Source of the DNA: Lineus longissimus
Lineage: Eukaryota; Nemertea; Pilidiophora; Heteronemertea; Lineidae
Assembly (NCBI RefSeq): GCF_910592395.1
Contig: NC_088315.1
Span: 10,106,501 to 10,170,500, forward strand
DNA length: 64,000 nucleotides
Reading direction: 5' to 3'
How positions within the stretch are numbered: position 1 is the stretch's first letter; every line of letters starts with the position of its first letter. Positions 44,341 through 56,539 of this stretch are shown in pieces. A program made the translations under genes and the position numbers. The notes under the pieces were generated by a model. That model searched no databases. It saw nothing but the letters and a program-made list of their open reading frames with translations, and was not told the origin of the DNA.

Positions 44341-46432
44341 AACAAGAGGCCCAAGGGCCTGGCGCTCAGCTGGATGACCTAATAACATAGGACTGAGGGT
44401 GTAAAGTAGTTAATATCGGCTTTATACTACTGTTTGAAGGTCAAGAGAACACGTTATACCGATAAAATTTCCAATGCAGAGCTGCCAGCTGGATGAAATA
44501 TGATTGAACTAATCAGCTATGGTATGTAAGTATTACAGGAGGCAACGGAATATATCCCTAGTTCAGTATGTTGTATCGGTAGCTTTACAGAAAAGAAGTG
44601 TCAGAGAGGATGAGACTTCTCCATGGACAACTGTGGTATGTCCAGGCTGGGTTGTACAGCACAAGGATACAAAATGCTGTCTGTAATTGAGAGGTATCCT
44701 GATTTAACAGAGGTCAAAATAAATAGAAATGACCAGTTTGGGACTAACACCACTGTCTTTTTTTTAATAAGGTAAGGTTACAGGAGTCAACAAAATTAAT
44801 TTTATTGGGAGAAATTGACCTGTCCTGCAGGTGGTTGGAATTTACAATACAAAGGGTCATGACATTGTTCTCTACTGCGTATCCCTAGTGAGTCGATCTA
44901 TCCTTGGCGCAGACAGGTTCAAATTGGCTACATCTTGAATAGATTGAATTGCGATGAAAATCTAATGCAATAAAGGAGTAATATCGAAGAGACAAATTAA
45001 TCAAACCAATTGTCCACAGACTCAGACCCTAAAATGGCGTGATGTATGCGTGCATATAAAAGTATATCAATTGGTCCGATAGAGATGATGAGGCAATGTC
45101 AATATGCCTTGTTCCTTAGTCAGCAATATGCCCCTTTTTATACGGAGAAGAAGGAGAACCCAGATAGGCCTTCACATGTCGGCTTCCAAATGGCTCGAAC
45201 CAACTGTACTATCACTACTATAAATTTAAAATGCGCGCTCCTCCTACATGTAGCAATGTCTCGGTCAAAAAGGCACTTAGTCGACAGGCAAGCTAGAAGT
45301 TCAGCACCATGAGGAGCTCCTTGGTAAGGTCATGTCAGGTTCCGCGCGCCTCTTCAGATACATCAAGTACTGAAAGCTGTGGTGAGCACATAAAAAGACC
45401 ATGGTCACCTTAATTTGAAAATCCCTTCATTTCATAATCAAGGGCTACCGCTGACTAAAACAGCACCCATAAACAATTGACCACCAATTTGACCCCAGCT
45501 CCTAACTGCGGGAAAACCCAAGTCCAGCAACCAAAAGTACCAAAAATACATTTTTGTTTACATTTGAACTGCACACATGCAAGGCACACATGCGTTTGTT
45601 TACAATTTCATTTCCCGCGAAATCTAGAAAATCAGGTGACCTGCAATCGTGGATTGAAAATAACATTAACCTGGGTTCAGCAGGTCAGCAGGTATACCGG
45701 CTGTTCCAATCATCCCCCTACAGCCAGCTGTTCAAAAGGTAATGTAATTCACCCCACAGGGAGTGCAGGTAATTGATTAAGCTCCTGCATAACTTAACAC
45801 TACAACAGCAATGGCTTGGCTTCTGTGGTAAGGAGAATTGACAGTTTTTTTACGGGAGTAACATTATTGTGTTGCTTAAAACGTCTACTTTTTACTCATG
45901 TAAGAATCGTAGTACTAATAATAACTTCAACTTATTTTCCGGTTATGATAACAGAACACGCATCTTTATGATCATGATCTTTCTCAAACTAACTGAATGA
46001 CCTAATCGCCTTGGACGCACAACCACATATCAATCCGCCCCGACGATCAACAACAAAGTTTTCGTGCTTTTAGCTGTCAACATCAATGGCTATAATATAC
46101 TCCTGCAGAATAGTAGAATTAATAGAACTAATTTCCGAAGTTTCCAATAGTTTGAACACAAATCAGAACATCACCCATCAGCTGGACTCAGATCTGCATA
46201 AATTACGATAAATAATGAGGTCGTCGCTTCAATTTCGCAAAGAAAGTTGACTCCATTCGAAGGTTGTTTTGACCAAATTCCGTTGAACTCATCGTTATGA
46301 GGGCATTTGAACACATTCTCGTTGATCTTTTCTATAAACGTGTGAAGTTTCGTACCAAAATACATTTCCGTAAAGGCTTAAATAAGAAAATTTGTCACTT
46401 ACAAATCATCGCTCCGGTAGAAATAAATGAAA

Positions 46433-47847
46433 CGGCCAGGGGCCATTGTGCTCACCGTATACATCTTTTAGTAGGCAGGATCATGCTTAGTTTAGAGGTG
46501 AATATGGTGAACACAATCAGGCATGTTTTTAGATGTGTATTGATGTCAAGTAATAAGACAGGGCAGTATATATAAGCTTATGATCCAACCAATAATTGTC
46601 TATGACATCAACAAGATCAATATCGTGTGATTGCTAAGAGTCCCTGCAATAAAAAATTCATCGAAAAAAAGTCATTAATAAGCGAGATATTGCACGTCCT
46701 ACTTTTTCAGTTTTGACCCCCTGGTGGCCAAATCAAGAATCAGATCAGGCCAAAATTCGGTGTCAGAGATTATCTGATGTAGGGGGTTACATGTACCAAC
46801 TTTCAAGTTCATAGCTTCAGCAGTTAAGAAACGTGCCATATTTACACTCTAATGGCCAATTTACGCCATTTGACCTCTGTGACCTAGAAAAGGAGGTCAA
46901 ATCCAAAAATCGTAGGACATGTGGTGTATCCTTGCTAGAAGTCCCTGCCATAAAAATTTTATCGAAAACAATTCACTCAAATAAGCAAGATATTGCACTT
47001 CTTCCTTTTTCCATTATGGCCCCCTGGTGGCCGAATAAAGAATCAGATCAGGCCAAAATTCGGCATCAAAGGTTATCTGATGTAGGGGGTTATATGCACC
47101 AAGTTTCAAGTTCATAGCTTTACTGGTTAAGAAACGTGCCATAGTTTACACTCTAACGGCCAATTTACGCCATATGACCTCTGTGACCTTGAAAAGTAGG
47201 TCAAATTGAAAACCCGTAAGATATGGGATGTATTCTTCCTAAGAGTACCTACCATAAAAATTTTATCGAAAACAAGTCACTTATAAGCGAGATATCACAC
47301 TTTTTAGATATCCACTTTTGGCCCCCTGGTGGCAAAGTTTAGAATCAGATCAAACTGAAATTCAGCACCAGAGGCTATGTGATATAGGGGGTTATATGTA
47401 CCAAGTTTCAAGTTCATAGCTTTAGTGGTTAAGAAACGTGCCATAGTTTACACTCTAACGGCCAATTTACGCCATTTGACCTCTTTGACCTTGAAAAGTA
47501 GGTCAAATTAAAAACCCGTACGATATATGATGTATCCTTGCGATGAGTACCTACCACAAAAATTTCATTCCAAACAAGTCATTAATAAGCGAGATATCAC
47601 ACTTTTTAGATATCTACATTCGGCCCCCTGGTGGCCAAATTAAGAATCAGATCGGACCGAAATTTAGTGTCACAGTTCATCTGGCCAAGGGAGTCCTGTG
47701 TACAAAGTTTCAAGTTCATAGGCTTAGCGGTTAAGAAACGTGCCACTGTTTTTGAAACAGGATACGACGACGACGGACGACGACGACAGACGACGACGGA
47801 CGACGGACACTGCGGTATTGTATAGACTCCCCTACGGTGAGCCAAAA
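46433..47847 (+). mobile_element. Family A repeat, copy 2
   Basis: It runs from GGCCAGGGGCCATTGTGCTCACC to GGTGAGCCAAAA with about four internal ~300-bp units. It is the inverted counterpart of 2957-4665. One segment has translations that differ at only two of 94 residues between the copies, so similarity is very high. Confidence 0.75.
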
Positions 47848-49525
47848 ACAAGAGGCCCAAGGGCCTGGCGCTCAGCTGAGTTAATATCATTAATATCTTC
47901 CCGGTGTTTAGTTCATTATGCATGAAAATGGCATGCTCCATGGTATTTGATATCCTTTTGCGTTCACTACGGTACCAATGTTTTTGGTTGACATAATTAT
48001 GCCACTGTTCATTCCTCAATCCTGACCATAATTCGGGTGAAATCATCGTATGAAAATATTTACCGAAACATGAGGTTTATGCCATGAATGAGGATACTCA
48101 TTGTCATAGCCTCGTTTACAAGTAGATAGTATTTTCCCGCGAATATTCAAAACTGCTTGGCTCCTTGCCAGTTAAATAACATGTGACTATACACAAAATA
48201 GAAAACTTTGATGGAAATTGTAAATCATTTTTTTATCTATCAGGGGAAACAAGCTGATGATGATCAAATAAATCATTCATGAGAAATCGTTTTGTTGCTG
48301 AAGCTTGCATGACGAAGTTAATGCTAAACCTTTTCTTGTGCTCTACTGCGCCACCGTAGTTTTCTATTTAGACCAGCGATGACGTCATTTCTGGTGATTC
48401 CCTACGTTGTCCAATGAGCGCTTTTTAAAATGTGCCATTTGGTATTGTACAGTATGCAATGTATTTTTTCAGCGCTGCCAGTTGCCGAAAAGAATGCCGT
48501 AGCTCCCTCAATTTCCAATCAATTTTTATGGGAGTGACATTATTGTATTGCTTAGAATGTCTACTTTTTACTCATGAAAGAATCGTAGAACTAAAACATA
48601 ATAGGCGAACAGAATCATGCCGATTCACTGCACATACTGTGGGAATTCTCCACTTCAAAATACATCGGCGATGTCATCGCGAACAGAGCATGCACTTCCG
48701 ATATCGTTTTCACAGAAATGTCGCCAAATATTCAAGAACTAATTTCTGAATTTAGTCCCTAAAGACCTTATGACTACCACTGAAACGAACTAGTGATAAT
48801 ATCGCCTACCAGACTACTTTTTAAGCAGAAAATTGGGTACTTGAGTGTCATTGAGCTCCAAGATTATTGCACATAGCGTAAACAACATGCCACCATTTTG
48901 TCTCCGCTTCGGTATTTCGTACGCCGCTTATAATGCACCTTCTCAATTAAAACCAACATAATAAGGCCTTACATCGTTGATCGAATAGGAACACCACACA
49001 AAACACAATAAAGTGGGGGTACAATCGATTACGAAGCTGAAGTGAACAGTGATTTATTCCTGGAGCTACTGCTTTTGTTGTGTAGCTGCCATGTTTTGAG
49101 AACTGGCAAATAGGAGACTTCATTGATGGCTGACGTCATCGGGCGGGAATTTGAATCGGCAGAAATAATTAAAAGGCAGGTAGCGCCCTCTCCTGTTAAA
49201 ATTTTGAACTTTTTCTCAAATAAAATAGATTTTCAAGAATTTTATCTTAATATTAGAGCATATTTCGACTAATTCTGCTGCTCCTAGGCCGATATAGGCC
49301 AGTTTCCTTCATGCATTCTCGCTCGCAGGAAGTAGGTCGAATGGCGACAAATTTTGTTTGACCAGAAGTAACCAGAAATGCAAAATTGAAGTCTCTAGGT
49401 CTTACGGTTACAAAATGTGCACCATGGGTTTAACGGACGGATGGATGGATGGATGGATGGACAGACGGACGCCACTGAACAACTTATTTGACAAGCTCGG
49501 CTGACTTAGTCAGCTGAGCTAAAAA
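47847..49525 (+). mobile_element. Family B repeat, copy 2
   Basis: It has the same start (AACAAGAGGCCCAAGGGCC) and end (TCAGCTGAGCTAAAAA) as copy 1. It abuts family A copy 2 directly. A GGAT microsatellite occurs at 49437-49465. Non-coding. Confidence 0.65.
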
Positions 49526-50010
49526 GGTCGCCGCCATTTTCTTGATGATAGTTCTCCAGGTAATCTCGGCGGGAAATTTAAAGCGGGGTCATCCGGGGTC
49601 AAACAACAGTTTTGCTCACTACCGCCAACTGGTGACATAAATCGACACTAATCTATTTTATATCAAAACTTCTGTATCATGAAGACCTTTTCAACTTTAT
49701 TTCAAGCTTTTATCTGCTGGAATAGAGCGTCCAAAAATTGTTTTTTCATTTACGCATTTTGTCCCCTGGGGAGCTGAATTTGAGTCGAATCGCCCAAATT
49801 TTTTTCCGTAAGCAACATTTTCTGCGGTGTTTATAAGCAAGACTAGATTTGAAGTGCCTCGGTTGTATGATTACAAAATGCCCAACTTTGTCTACAGATG
49901 GCTGGATGGATGGAAGGAAGGATGGATGGAAGGAAGGATGGATGGAAGGACGGACACCAATTGAATAGCTATTTGACTGGCTCCGCTGACTTAGTCAGCC
50001 GAGCTAAAAA

Positions 50011-50769
50011 TGCTCTCAGACCAAAATCCAGTGCATGGACGATCAGCCGTGAATGCACACAGCCATGCATGTTGACAAAAACAAAACAAAAACATCGCAC
50101 TTTCACTTCAGCGGAGCGATGGTTTATGTGCGAAATACGACTGATCAAGGCAACTGAAAGTGTCCAGAAGGGAAGAACACATTCTTGAAACTCAGCTGCT
50201 TTAATTCACTGCCGTTTTTCTTATTTCATAGCCCATAAACTCCAAATATCATATTATATTTACCGGTATTATAGCAAAATGCTTCGATGTCGAGACTCGT
50301 CCCTGGTCTTTATCCATTACGTTCCTCCATATGTGCAGCCAATATATAATACACATAACGCGGGGCACCAGTCATCGTGCCGGTATGGCGAGGTTTATTG
50401 GTTAAAAATTTACATGTATTGCGCTATGCATGCCCATAGCACTTTCGCGGCTGTAACCCAGATTGACTTCTTAGTTCATGGACACCCTCGTTTTATCGAT
50501 GTTTTGCAATCCATTGCCGTGTTCATGTACATATGAAGCTTTCACCTGGGGACGAGAGTTTGCTGGAATAATTTCTTGAGGAGAATAATACCCTAGTACA
50601 AAAGTCTCAGCCGATGGCGGAGACTAATTACCATACCCTATTTAACTACTAGTATCAGAAAATGCAAAGATGCAACTATAGATTCTTTTATTTTTATTTT
50701 TTATATATATATACACAATAAGTGTCCTTCTGTCCCAATGTCTGTCCTCAACTCTGCTAAATCTGTAAA
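50011..50769 (-). other. gypsy-2 region downstream of pol
   Basis: Presumed 3' untranslated DNA of gypsy-2. It includes a TA-rich microsatellite near 50690-50715. No coding sequence is supported. Confidence 0.4.
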
Positions 50770-51267
50770 CTACACATTTTCAATCAACCTTTGTACTGGC
50801 CTTTTTACTCTAACTGGTCTAGGTGAAACTGTCTTTGGAGTTTGAACAATCTTAGCACTACTGCTGTTATCATTAGAAGACAAGGATGTGCTAGATTGAG
50901 TAGTAGTTTTTCCCTCACTGACAACTACTGGAGGTAATTTGTTCTCATTACATGTAATTACAACAGGTTGTTTATCCTCCATGCTACTAGTTTCCACAGG
51001 AATAGTGGAAAGGTCCATAACACTCTGTTTTGGCCTAGCCTCTGCAACACCATCAGACTCATTTATCTGATCCTTACTTGAACTCAAACCACTCAAATCT
51101 ACAATCTGATCAATATGTCGCTTCCAAATGCGATCATCGACATCAACATTGTAAGTTACAGGACTGATTTTGGCTGTGACAACACCTTGTACCCATGACT
51201 TGTCTGAGCCTCTGTAATCTCTGACCAAAACTCGGTCACCTACTTCTACAGACTGTCTTATCAACAA
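50770..51267 (-). pseudogene. gypsy-2 integrase C-terminal part, separated frame
   Basis: The frame opens at a TTG codon and reads SVEVGDRVLVRDYRGSDKSW. It continues through a WKRHIDQIV motif, the SH3-like integrase C-terminal domain of gypsy elements, followed by a Ser/Thr-rich tail ending RPVQRLIENV. It is out of frame with the upstream pol frame, which stops at 51294. An indel has therefore split the original protein. Confidence 0.75.
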
Positions 51268-51293
51268 ACGGTGAATCCTTCTTGATCATTGTA

Positions 51294-52877
51294 CTACTCA
51301 AGATTAGTTTTCATAATGTCCAGTCTGGTTCGAATCTTTCTACCCAAAAATAACTCAGAAGGAGAAACTCTGGTCATAGGATGAGGAATAGCACGATATT
51401 TCATCAAGAATCTACACAGTTTTTGATGAAGTGAACCAGGCTCGTGTTTGAGCGCTTTCATTGAATCCTTGAATGTACGCACAAACCTTTCTGCGGTCCC
51501 ATCTGAGCTAGGGTGGTAGGGAGCCACCAGGATATGGCGAATACCATTTTGCATGAGGAAATCCTCAAATTCTTTTGAGGTGTACTGGGGACCATTATTA
51601 CTCACAATTTCCTCTGGTAACCCATAACTAGCGAATAGTTCTCCGAGAACGACAATTGTTTTTGCACTTGTAATGGACTTCATAGGTTTAACCTCAGGCC
51701 ACTTGGTCCTAGCATCAACCACAATCAAGAAGTACATGTCCAAAAATGGACCAGCGAAATCAATGTGAACGCGCTGGTATGGTCGGGACGGCCATATCCA
51801 GGGATTTTTGCGATTTGATACTTTGACTTGAACTGATTGGCAGATGCTACAACCTCGGACAGTATTTTCAATCTGTTCATCCAGATTGGGCCACCAGCAG
51901 TGCTGACGGGCCAACATTTTCATGCGCACTACACCGGTGTGTAAATCATGAATTGAGTCTAAGATTTTGTCGCGATAGCGGTTTGGCACAACCACTCGAC
52001 TTCCCCAAAGAATGCATCCTTCCTCCATGGTAAGTTCGTTACGACGTCTGTAGTAGGGTTGAAGATCAGGTGGAATGCCTTCTTCTTTTGATGGCCATCC
52101 GGTTAGCATGTAGTGCTTCACTCTGGACAACAAACAGTCTCGCTCTGTAGCTCTACTGATCTTTCCCGGATTGATAGGCATACTGCACAACTTGATAGTG
52201 TTTACCATCTGAGCCTCATCAGACCAAGAAATCAGTTCAGTATCCTTCATATCCTGATCTGCCACTGTAGCAGGAAGTGGCAGTCGGGATAGACCATCGG
52301 CATTAGCGTTTTCCTTAGACGTGAGGTAGCGAATCTCGTACTGATAAGCTGAGAGTTGAATAGCCCATCTCTGAATCCTAGATGCTGCCATCACTGGAAT
52401 GCCTTTATTTGGATGGAAAATGTACGTTAACGGCTTATGGTCCGTGCAGAGAATGAATTTCCGGCAATAAAGGTATTTATGGAATTTCTGAACGCCGAAG
52501 ATGATTGCAAGTCCCCCTTTCTCAATCTGAGAATAGTTCCTCTCGGCACTAGAGAGTGTACGTGATGCATAGGCGATAGGTTGGTCATCATGCGAGATGA
52601 CAGCCCCAAGTCCATACGGAGACGCGTCTGTAGCCAATGTCAGTTTTCGTGTAGGGTCGTAATGCACTAGCAATTTACTGGAAGACAGTAAAGTTTTTAA
52701 CTCCTTGAATGATTCCCTACACTCCTTGGACCAAACAAACACGGTGTTCTTAGTAAGTAGTCTACTCATTGGCGCAGTCAATGAAGACATATTCGGAATG
52801 AATCTACGGTAGTACGATACCAGTCCTAACCAACTTTTCAGTTGCGAAGTATTTGCAGGTTCTGGCGCATTTACCAT
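51294..52877 (-). pseudogene. pol: gypsy-2 Pol remnant: RNase H and integrase
   Basis: The 527-codon frame begins just after the RT palm, with SQLKSWLGLVSYYRRFIPN of the connection region. RNase H follows (LATDASPYGLGAV, CTDHKPLTYIF, a SKENANADGLSR block). Integrase comes next, with an H-H-C-C site ending CSICQ, first Asp in VHIDFAGPF and Glu in GTAERFV. The second catalytic residue, normally Asp in SDNG, is Asn (VSNNGPQYTS). The fingers and palm with YxDD are absent, so there is no polymerase. It stops at 51294 before the integrase tail. Sequence style fits the Mag/SURL-like gypsy lineage. Confidence 0.85.
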
Positions 52878-52920
52878 GGCTTCAACCTTCTTTGGCGTTG
52901 GTTAGGACTGGTATCGTACT
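52811..52920. repeat. 23-bp perfect inverted copy at the RT deletion point
   Basis: Bases 52898-52920 are the exact reverse complement of 52811-52833, which encode the LGLVSYY stretch of pol. The inverted copy fills precisely the gap between protease sequence (from 52921) and pol sequence (up to 52897). It is therefore a templated filler at a deletion junction. Confidence 0.85.
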
Positions 52921-53246
52921 TGTTTACCATCAAACAGTTTGTACTTGTCTAAATTTAACAGTTGATCCGTGTGGACTTGATTGATTTCGTTCCATTGTAA
53001 TTTAATTTTCGAAAGCCAATCACGTCCCAGCAGCATTGGACCGGATCCTTTGACGACATGAAGTTTCACGGAAGCGGATTGATTGTGGTATTTAACCAAA
53101 ACCGAAATTTCACTAAGAACAGAAATTTGTTCTTTGGTGTACGTACGAAGTAGCACAGACGACGGCTCAAGCGGAATTTTGCTGAATTTGTCTCTGTATG
53201 TCGCCTCCGAAACTAACGACAAACTAGTCCCCGTATCAATCTCCAT
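52902..53246 (-). pseudogene. gypsy-2 aspartic protease fragment
   Basis: MEIDTGTSLSLVSEATY carries the DTG active-site motif, and GPMLLGRDWLSKI is the typical downstream protease motif. The frame is open upstream of 53246 and was once continuous with gag sequence. It ends at a stop created inside the 23-bp inverted filler, so no RT follows. Confidence 0.8.
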
Positions 53247-53263
53247 TTCTGCAGGAATTCCGT

Positions 53264-54202
53264 TCAGGAGAAGTTGAACCTTGTATGGTGGTTTCCTGCA
53301 AGAACTTTCACTGTTTGAAAATATAGAGTAACTCGGATATTCTGAATGGTCAGCGCCTTATGATTCATCGGACTCCTGCATGTACTTGACAGGTACAGGC
53401 TTTTTGTTGTACTTCGGCTTTGCACGTGAAGATCTAAAATGATTGTCCTTAGAATGCGGTTGTGAAGAAGAAGAGTTCGAAGCACTTTTGCTAATTTGCA
53501 GACTTTTGCGATATGCCCGATTTTTTTGCAGTGACTACATTTCGTGATTATGTGTTCACATGTGTTCGCCTTGTGCGACGGATTTCCGCATCTATAACAA
53601 ACAATTTTAGCAGTAGGTTTGGCATAATGAGTAATTTTGCTGACTGATGCGGGCGTTCGATGAGGATTACCCGAGCTTTGGCTTAGTTCTTTGCTGTTTA
53701 TAGCAGCAGTTTCCATGGCAGTGGAAATCTCTACAGCCTTTTTGAACGAAAGGTTTTTTTCGGATAGTAAACGTTTTTGAATGGATTCGCCTTTCAACCC
53801 GACAACAAACTGGTCTCTTAAACGTTCTGTTAATGTATCTTGAAAGTCACAATCCTTACTCAGACGTTGTAACTCATTTACATATGCGGAAATGGTCTCC
53901 GAGTCCTTCTGTTTACACTTCATGAACCTAAAGCGTTCCACTATGACCAACGGCTTTGGTGCATAGTGATCTGATAGTAATTTGGTGCACTGGTCTAGTG
54001 CTTTCGTAGATGGCAGATCTGGGGAGCATGCATTTTTCAGCACCCCATATGCCTTTCCTCCAATGATGGACAGAAAACAGGCAACTTTCTTTTCACCAGC
54101 AACACTATTCGCAGTAAGAAATAACTGGACACGTTCACAGTACGTTCCCCAATGTTCTTGTTCATCATAAACTTCGACGGCTCCGATTGTGCCAGTGGCC
54201 AT
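53264..54202 (-). pseudogene. gag: gypsy-2 Gag, frameshifted near its end
   Basis: It starts at ATG 54202. The N-terminal two thirds resemble Mag-type Gag (capsid-like helices, FMKCKQKDSETISAYVNELQ). Two CX2CX4HX4C zinc knuckles follow (CYRCGNPSHKANTC and CSHCKKIGHIAKVC) at about 53590-53500. Just beyond them the frame shifts by one base. The natural continuation towards the protease lies in another frame and holds one TAA near 53357. The 312-codon frame therefore ends with about 75 non-native residues. Confidence 0.8.
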
Positions 54203-54410
54203 GCTGAAGACAGTTCAATGCACGTCAATGTACGCACATGTATACTCAACACTGTGTGCAGAGCCAAGATGGCCGCACGAGGAAAACGGAAATGGAACCC
54301 GTCGAAATCTTGCAATTTTAACGCTGTTAAGCGGGTTGTATGGCTTGTAAACGAATGTCATTTGAACTATAGTTTTTAATGTCTATTCTGATCCGATACT
54401 CGTCGCCATT

Positions 54411-54544
54411 TGTAATGTATAAGACCGTGGGTGAAGGATTTGCAGCAGCAGAATAAACGTAGGTAAACATGCGTATAGTATTCGTACCAACAACAACTTT
54501 ATTATAGCAAGATGTACCTCCTACAGTTCGTACCATATACCACA
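54411..54544 (-). repeat. gypsy-2 5' LTR
   Basis: 134 bp, 4 differences from the other LTR. The primer-binding site (minus-strand TGGCGACGAG) begins two bases inside it. Confidence 0.9.
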
Positions 54545-54865
54545 GTGACCAGTGCGATTTTCAACTGCCAATCGTGGATTTGCCTCTAAAATATCCAAGG
54601 CCACAGGCTTATTTGTCAAAGCCCGATCACTCTTATTGGTCGACTTGAATTATGGGACTTAAAAAATAGGCCCACAGCTTTGCACAGTGCCCAGCTTGGA
54701 CTGAAGCTAGCAAAATGTAATGACCCAGTGAGTCACTGAAGATGCCAAGAATCAATTTGAAAAAATATCTCTAAAAATCATCACAATGGGGTAAAACAAC
54801 CATGATGCTACATTGGTGTACATTTGATTGACTGCTTGAAAATGTAAAATACAAATTAAATGAAA

Positions 54866-55722
54866 AGGCCAGGGGCCATTGTGCTCACCGGTATTGAGGT
54901 AACGACTTAATTGACAATGAATGTTTCTTGAGATATGACCGAGGAAGACTCTGAGGTATTACTAGTATCAAATCAGACTGAACTTATAATAGGCCAACCT
55001 TACCTTTGGGATAATGTGCAACAAATATGAACTTAATTGTCATTTCAGTTAAGAAACATGCCATAGTTAGGCCGCCAAACAGCAAATTCACGGCATTTGA
55101 CCTCTATGACCTTGCAAAGTAGGTCAAATCAAAAACCTGTATAATATGTAACGTATCCTTGCTGGGAGTACCAACCATAACAACTTTATCGAATACGAAT
55201 CACTAATGAGCGAGATATCACACTTTCTTGGTTTTCAATTTTTGCCCCCTGGTGTCCAAGTCAAGAAACAGATCAGACCTAAATTCAGTGTCAGGGTTGA
55301 CCTGACCTGTGGGGGCTTGTGTAGCCCGAGCAGTTACGAAACGTGCCACAGTTACGCTCAAACGGCCAATTACGCCATTTGACCTCTATGACATTGAAAA
55401 ATAGGTCAAATCAAAAACCTCTACGATATGTAATGAATCCTGGCTGGGAATACCTAACATAAAAATTTCATCAGAAACAAATCACTAATAAGTGAGATAT
55501 CACACTTTTTGTTTTTTCAGTTTTGGCCCCTGGTGGCCAAGTCAAGAATCAGACCGGACCGAAATTCAGTGTCAAAGGTCATCTGACATAGGGGGTCATG
55601 CATACAAAGTTTTGAGTCCATAACCCTAGCGGTTAAGAAACGTGCCACTGTTTTTGAAATAGGATACGACGGACGACGGACACTGCACTATTGTATAGAC
55701 TCACCGTACCGGTGAGCCAAAA
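54866..55722 (+). mobile_element. Family A repeat, copy 3 (short)
   Basis: It has the same ends as the other copies (GGCCAGGGGCCATTGTGCTCACC; GGTGAGCCAAAA) but only about two internal units. It is more diverged. Confidence 0.7.
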
Positions 55723-56539
55723 ACTCAATATTTAAATCTTACCGAGGTTTTTCAATGTTAAAAACATGCATCAAATGGAAACAACAAGCTGGCAAGCTCT
55801 CAAAATAACTTATTTCACCGTTAACCAATTTACCAATTAATTCAATACAGGATAACTTATTTCACCGTTAACCAATTTACCAATTAATTCAATACAGGAT
55901 GAACAATGCATAATAATATACGCATATATATATATCAGTATAAGTTAGCTCTACATTTGCATGATAATCATTCCAAAATTTGACTTCATTTACCATAAAC
56001 TTCCTTTCTGTCTGTTTACAAATTGACAATCAAGACACAGTACCTATACCTTTTTACCTGGTGTTTTTTCCCCTGTAGCTTTTTTACCTGTTCCTTTATT
56101 ACCTACATTCGTTGCAAACAACGTACAAAATTGTTTCATGGTCGTATAATGAGTGTCATATAGCCATGGTGAGTATACAAGCTTGGAAATCTACGACAAA
56201 TATGCTCAGATAAAGTAGGATGAAAAGAAGCAGTTTTCGTTTATATGCACATGCTACTAAATACGCCATATGGTAATTGTCAATTCGCAAACACTGTGTT
56301 TTTAATCAGGAAATGACCACAGTTCACTTGGTTGTCTTATTTGAACATCCAGACAGAATTCATTGTCTGAAAATAAATGATTCGTGGAGAAGGCTAACAA
56401 GAAATGCACAAAGACACACTGCATTGTATTCACTCAAGTGTTTACACAATGTATAATTTGTTTCTATTCATACACATACAGGTTTAAAAACAGAATCATA
56501 GAAAGTCGAACGACACATAAAAGTTCAATTGTCTTTTTT
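55723..56539. other. Non-coding DNA with two small repeats
   Basis: A 47-bp tandem duplication ('ataacttatttcaccg' ... 'aattcaatacagg', x2) lies at about 55804-55900. 56041-56108 is a reversed counterpart of the GGTAAAAAAGG-type sequence at 43358-43412. No gene is supported. Confidence 0.5.

Larger units (their letters stand above)
44341..50010 (+). mobile_element. Family B repeat copy 1 (interrupted)
   Basis: It starts AACAAGAGGCCCAAGGGCC and GGCGCTCAGCTG and ends TGACTTAGTCAGCCGAGCTAAAAA, so the tips carry inverted GCTCAGCTG/CAGCCGAGC. A GGAT-type microsatellite precedes the right end. It is interrupted by family A copy 2 and family B copy 2. Its left part aligns with copy 2: 45859-45925 against 48529-48595 share 'gtctactttttactcatg.aagaatcgta'. 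No coding sequence. Confidence 0.6.
43502..54544 (-). mobile_element. Defective gypsy element, Mag-like (gypsy-2)
   Basis: The element is flanked by GTGAC direct repeats (43497-43501 and 54545-54549) and bounded by 134-bp LTRs. Reading on the minus strand, LTR 54544-54411 is followed by a TGGCGAC-type primer site, gag, protease, RNase H and integrase. An AAGGAGGGGAGGA polypurine tract follows, then LTR 43635-43502. The LTRs differ at 4 of 134 positions. The RT core is deleted and other lesions are present. About 5.7 kb (44341-50010) is later repeat insertion, so the original copy was roughly 5.4 kb after the RT deletion. Confidence 0.9.
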
